Under the pieces are notes generated by a model that saw nothing but the letters and a program-made list of their open reading frames with translations, had not been told where the DNA came from and searched no databases. From Bacillota bacterium (GTDB lineage Bacteria > Bacillota > Bacilli > Alicyclobacillales > SLC66), in contig JAJZAS010000098.1 of assembly GCA_021799325.1 (NCBI GenBank), forward strand, positions 1 through 6,204: a stretch of DNA of 6,204 bases. Direction: 5' to 3'. The position numbers and the translations under genes are program-made. Positions 4,991 to 6,204 of the stretch are shown piece by piece; position 1 is the stretch's first letter, and every line of letters starts with the position of its first letter.

Positions 4991-6121
4991 CTAGCGTTCC
5001 GACAAGGGAACATAAGCACGGCGTTTAATTCCCTCATACTCAGCTCGCGGACGAATCAAGCGATTGTTGCGATATTGCTCGAGTACGTGCGCTGTCCATC
5101 CCGAGATCCTGCTGACCGCAAAAATCGGGGTAAACAAATGAATGGGGAATCCCATCATGTAGTACGTCGAAGCAGAGTAAAAGTCAACGTTGGGATTGAG
5201 CTGCTTCAATTCCTTGACGACTTTTTCAACCACTTGGGAGATTTCGAAATATGTAGTATCCCCATGACGTTCTCCCATTTCCTTGGACATTTTGCGAAGG
5301 TGAGTGGCTCTCGGGTCTTCCGTATGGTAAACGCGATGGCCAAAGCCCATGATCTTGCGCTTGCTTTCGAGTGCGTTACGAATCCAGGTTTCCGCATTTT
5401 CGATCGTGCCGATCTCTTTTAGCATCAACATGACCTGTTCATTGGCTCCACCATGAAGTGGTCCTTTCAATGTGCCAACAGCGGAAGTGATCGCAGAATA
5501 AATATCGGAAAGTGTACCTGCCGTCACACGAGCTGAGAACGTGGAAGCGTTTAACTCGTGATCAGCATGCAAAATGAGTGCGATTTCAAAAGAACGATTG
5601 GTGAAATCATCTGGCTCTTGTCCGGTTAACATATAGATGAAGTTACCCGCAAGGTTTAATGTCGCATGTGGCGCAATGGGTTCCTGACCGTTTTTGAAGC
5701 GTTCAATCGCAGCCACCATAGTGGGCAGTTGCGCAACAAGACGTGTCGCTTTACGAACACTTGCTTCGTAAGAATTATCTGCATCTTCCTCATCATATAG
5801 ACCTGCGACCGACACCAAGGTACGCAGCATTTCCATCGCGTTGCCATTGGCAGGCAATGTTTTCAGCGCTGTCAGCACTTTTGGATTGAGCGCTCGTTCG
5901 GCACGAAGCGTCGAATTGAATTCATTTAGCTGTGCTTGGGTTGGCAATTCACCGTTCCAGAGAAGAAAAATAACCTCTTCAAATGTGCAGCCGCCCTTGA
6001 CCAAATCGTGAATATCGTATCCGCGATAAACCAGTCTTCCCTCTTCACCATCAATAAAGCAAATTTCCGATGTTGCGGCGACAACATCCTCTAGTCCAGC
6101 AGAGTATTGTGTTTCTGCCAT
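4991..6121 (-). CDS. citZ: Citrate synthase (CitZ/GltA type)
   Basis: Condenses oxaloacetate with acetyl-CoA to citrate, the entry step of the TCA cycle; cytoplasmic. The protein has 376 aa, the compact length typical of the dimeric Gram-positive/archaeal-type enzyme. Catalytic residues are in place: H223 in GPLHGGANE (220-228), H262 in GFGHRVY (259-265) and D313 in NVDFYSA (311-317). The oxaloacetate-binding H188 lies in LHADHELNAST, with arginines at R271 (DPRA), R338 (SRISGW) and in IRPRAEY (356-362). ATG 6121 has AAGGAGGG with 7 bases of spacing. The gene has its own promoter and a palindromic leader, so it is probably regulated. Methylcitrate synthases share these motifs, but no prp genes are in view, so citrate synthase is preferred. 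The SASP gene follows on the same strand. Confidence 0.95.
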   Translation of the reverse strand: MAETQYSAGLEDVVAATSEICFIDGEEGRLVYRGYDIHDLVKGGCTFEEVIFLLWNGELPTQAQLNEFNSTLRAERALNPKVLTALKTLPANGNAMEMLRTLVSVAGLYDEEDADNSYEASVRKATRLVAQLPTMVAAIERFKNGQEPIAPHATLNLAGNFIYMLTGQEPDDFTNRSFEIALILHADHELNASTFSARVTAGTLSDIYSAITSAVGTLKGPLHGGANEQVMLMLKEIGTIENAETWIRNALESKRKIMGFGHRVYHTEDPRATHLRKMSKEMGERHGDTTYFEISQVVEKVVKELKQLNPNVDFYSASTYYMMGFPIHLFTPIFAVSRISGWTAHVLEQYRNNRLIRPRAEYEGIKRRAYVPLSER

Positions 6122-6137
6122 CCTACTCCCTCCTTGA

Positions 6138-6149
6138 GTGAAATTTCAC
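6138..6149 (-). promoter_or_regulatory. Palindromic operator-like element in the citrate synthase leader
   Basis: A perfect 12-bp palindrome GTGAAATTTCAC lies between the predicted transcription start (about 6163) and the ribosome site. A further direct copy of TGAAAT sits exactly 11 bases upstream (6159-6154 against 6148-6143), one helical turn away. It lacks the central CG of a catabolite (cre) site and does not fit the ATAA-N7-TTAT pattern of CcpC. The binding protein is unknown. Confidence 0.45.
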
Positions 6150-6169
6150 ATACATTTCAATCCATGTTC

Positions 6170-6197
6170 ATTATACTACTACATTCAAATTCCACAA
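6170..6197 (-). promoter_or_regulatory. Sigma-A promoter of citrate synthase
   Basis: A perfect TATAAT (6175-6170) lies 16 bases after TTGTGG (6197-6192), which matches the first three -35 bases. The predicted start is near 6163, giving a leader of about 40 bases. The weak -35 half suggests moderate strength or help from an activator. Confidence 0.65.
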
Positions 6198-6204
6198 CCT
6201 AATT

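Noticed and set aside
5075..5422. 115-codon open frame on the plus strand
   Set aside because: It lies wholly antisense to citrate synthase, lacks a ribosome site, and its product shows no family features; it is a by-product of the coding strand.
6138..6149. Catabolite-responsive (cre) site before citrate synthase
   Set aside because: The palindrome lacks the central CG that cre sites need.
1..6204. Mobile elements, CRISPR arrays, tRNA or rRNA genes
   Set aside because: No transposase, integrase, terminal repeats, spaced repeats or RNA-gene signatures were seen on either strand.

Overview
The window looks like chromosome from an aerobic, endospore-forming Firmicute. The signs are an alpha/beta-type small acid-soluble spore protein (SASP), a CitZ-type citrate synthase, a YhcV-like CBS protein, strong AGGAGG ribosome sites and a moderate base composition (about 40-58% G+C in the stretches I counted). 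An Alicyclobacillaceae-type or other Bacillales host fits, but genus is a guess. No mobile element, RNA gene or CRISPR array is visible, and the gene content is mostly housekeeping.

Region 1 (1-3506, minus strand) is a phosphate-uptake operon in the order pstS-pstC-pstA-pstB. pstB runs off the left edge after 206 codons. pstS/pstC and pstC/pstA each overlap by ATGA, and pstA-pstB are 8 bases apart, so the genes are probably translationally coupled. PstS captures phosphate outside the membrane, PstC and PstA form the channel, and PstB hydrolyses ATP. A sigma-A-like promoter (TTTACA, 17 bases, TTTAAT) lies in front of pstS. Its -35 box overlaps the arm of a hairpin that ends the preceding small gene.

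Region 2 (3512-4694) has a small hydrophilic gene on the minus strand (69 aa, possibly DUF3905-like). Diverging from it on the plus strand is a two-gene unit: a four-helix DUF4383-like membrane protein and a two-CBS-domain protein. A strong intrinsic terminator at 4668-4694 ends this unit and may also serve the convergent spore gene.

Region 3 (4710-6204, minus strand) has citrate synthase, with its own promoter and a palindromic leader element, followed 65 bases later by the SASP gene. I see no terminator between the two.

The least ordinary signals are two hairpins that bury ribosome-binding sites. One, in front of the SASP gene, has a 9-bp perfect stem hiding the Shine-Dalgarno and competes with an alternative stem that displays it in a loop. 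It could silence SASP translation on read-through citrate synthase transcripts. The other, at the DUF4383/CBS junction, starts inside the upstream stop codon and looks like a translational-coupling device. Also worth a look are an altered ABC signature (LTRGQ) in PstB beside a change in G+C, and an asparagine-poor SASP.
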